DNA of 5,462 nucleotides from JAEWSN01 sp038249175 (lineage in GTDB: Bacteria > Bacillota > Clostridia > DSM-8532). A model generated the notes under the pieces. That model was not told where the DNA came from. It did no database searches and was given only the letters and a program-made list of their open reading frames with translations. The first letter of the stretch is position 1. The number at the start of each line of letters is the position of its first letter. This document shows positions 5,295 to 5,462 of this stretch, in pieces. The stretch lies in assembly GCA_038249175.1 (NCBI GenBank), contig JBBRWP010000225.1, forward strand, positions 1 to 5,462. The letters run 5' to 3'. A program made the translations under genes and the position numbers.

Positions 5295-5384
5295 CTTGAT
5301 TGTTGTCAGATTGAAATACATGATTCGGATATAAACATATGCAAACCGGCAATATTTTACTATCACACCTATGATTCTACCGTA

Positions 5385-5462
5385 ATGCGCGTCCAGATAA
5401 ATTGTACCATACCAGCCGGTGAAAGTCCGGTCCCGGTAATCACCAAGGAGCCGGGTAGCAAA
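5385..5462 (+). ncRNA. Probable 5' end of a group II intron (domain I), cut by the window edge
   Basis: From about 5385 the sequence ATGCGCGTCCAGATAA resembles bacterial group II intron 5' ends (Ll.LtrB begins GTGCGCCCAGATA). Two stems follow: CCGG-TGAAAGT-CCGG (5415-5429) and CCCGG/CCGGG (5432-5436 with 5451-5455), then GTAGCAAA. The GGTGAAAGTCC and GGGTAGCA strings are ones I associate with domain I of bacterial group II introns. The rest, with domains II-VI and any intron-encoded reverse transcriptase, would lie to the right on the plus strand. The first base is A where the consensus is GTGYG, so the exact junction is uncertain. A cobalamin-type riboswitch was considered less likely. Confidence 0.55.

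Noticed and set aside
5303..5335. Plus-strand promoter TTGTCA/TATAAA
   Set aside because: The spacing is 21 bases, too long for a sigma-A promoter, and no plus-strand gene follows within the window.
5413..5460. Cobalamin riboswitch
   Set aside because: CCGGTGAAAGTCCGG recalls part of that fold, but the conserved GCCACTG-type box is absent and the upstream GCGCGTCCAGATA fits a group II intron better.

Overview
The window looks like a piece of chromosome from an anaerobic Bacillota (Clostridia-type) bacterium, probably a carbohydrate-fermenting gut or rumen relative. The reasons are the gene content (a GH2 beta-galactosidase, a cytosolic TolB-like propeller and two uroporphyrinogen-decarboxylase-superfamily proteins), AGGAGG-type ribosome binding sites, moderate base composition, and intergenic palindromes carrying the CACGGGGACGGTTCT core, which I recognise from repeats in anaerobic Firmicutes. 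The taxonomy is an inference.

Layout. Positions 2-1600 (+) hold the C-terminal half of a LacZ/EbgA-type beta-galactosidase whose start lies left of the window. Positions 1723-2601 (+) hold a 292-residue TolB/PD40 beta-propeller protein without a signal peptide. Positions 2704-3714 (+) hold a 336-residue URO-D/MtaA-type protein with an intact HxC metal motif. Each of the two gaps between these co-directional genes is mostly one near-perfect palindrome (1606-1681 and 2604-2677) starting a few bases after the upstream stop codon. The two palindromes belong to one family and differ by substitutions that are matched on both arms. A 228-bp convergent gap (3715-3942) follows, holding several hairpins, a likely bidirectional terminator and a coding-like minus-strand stretch. 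Positions 3943-5106 (-) hold a second, divergent URO-D-superfamily protein that lacks the HxC motif.

Upstream of the minus-strand gene there is a candidate promoter, a dyad overlapping its -35, three TTGCA boxes about one helical turn apart, and a perfect 24-bp-arm palindrome (5224-5274). The right edge (about 5385 to the end) resembles the 5' end of a bacterial group II intron domain I, cut by the window.

How the genes work together. The three plus-strand genes probably form one transcription unit centred on glycoside use: the beta-galactosidase releases galactose-type residues, and the TolB-like protein may be a sugar-lyase-like or binding propeller. The URO-D-type proteins could be methyl-transfer or demethylation enzymes, although no corrinoid protein or partner methyltransferase is visible. 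The co-occurrence is seen in the sequence; the shared pathway is inference. The less ordinary part of the window is the DNA between the genes: paired REP-like palindromes, the palindromic leader and the probable intron edge.
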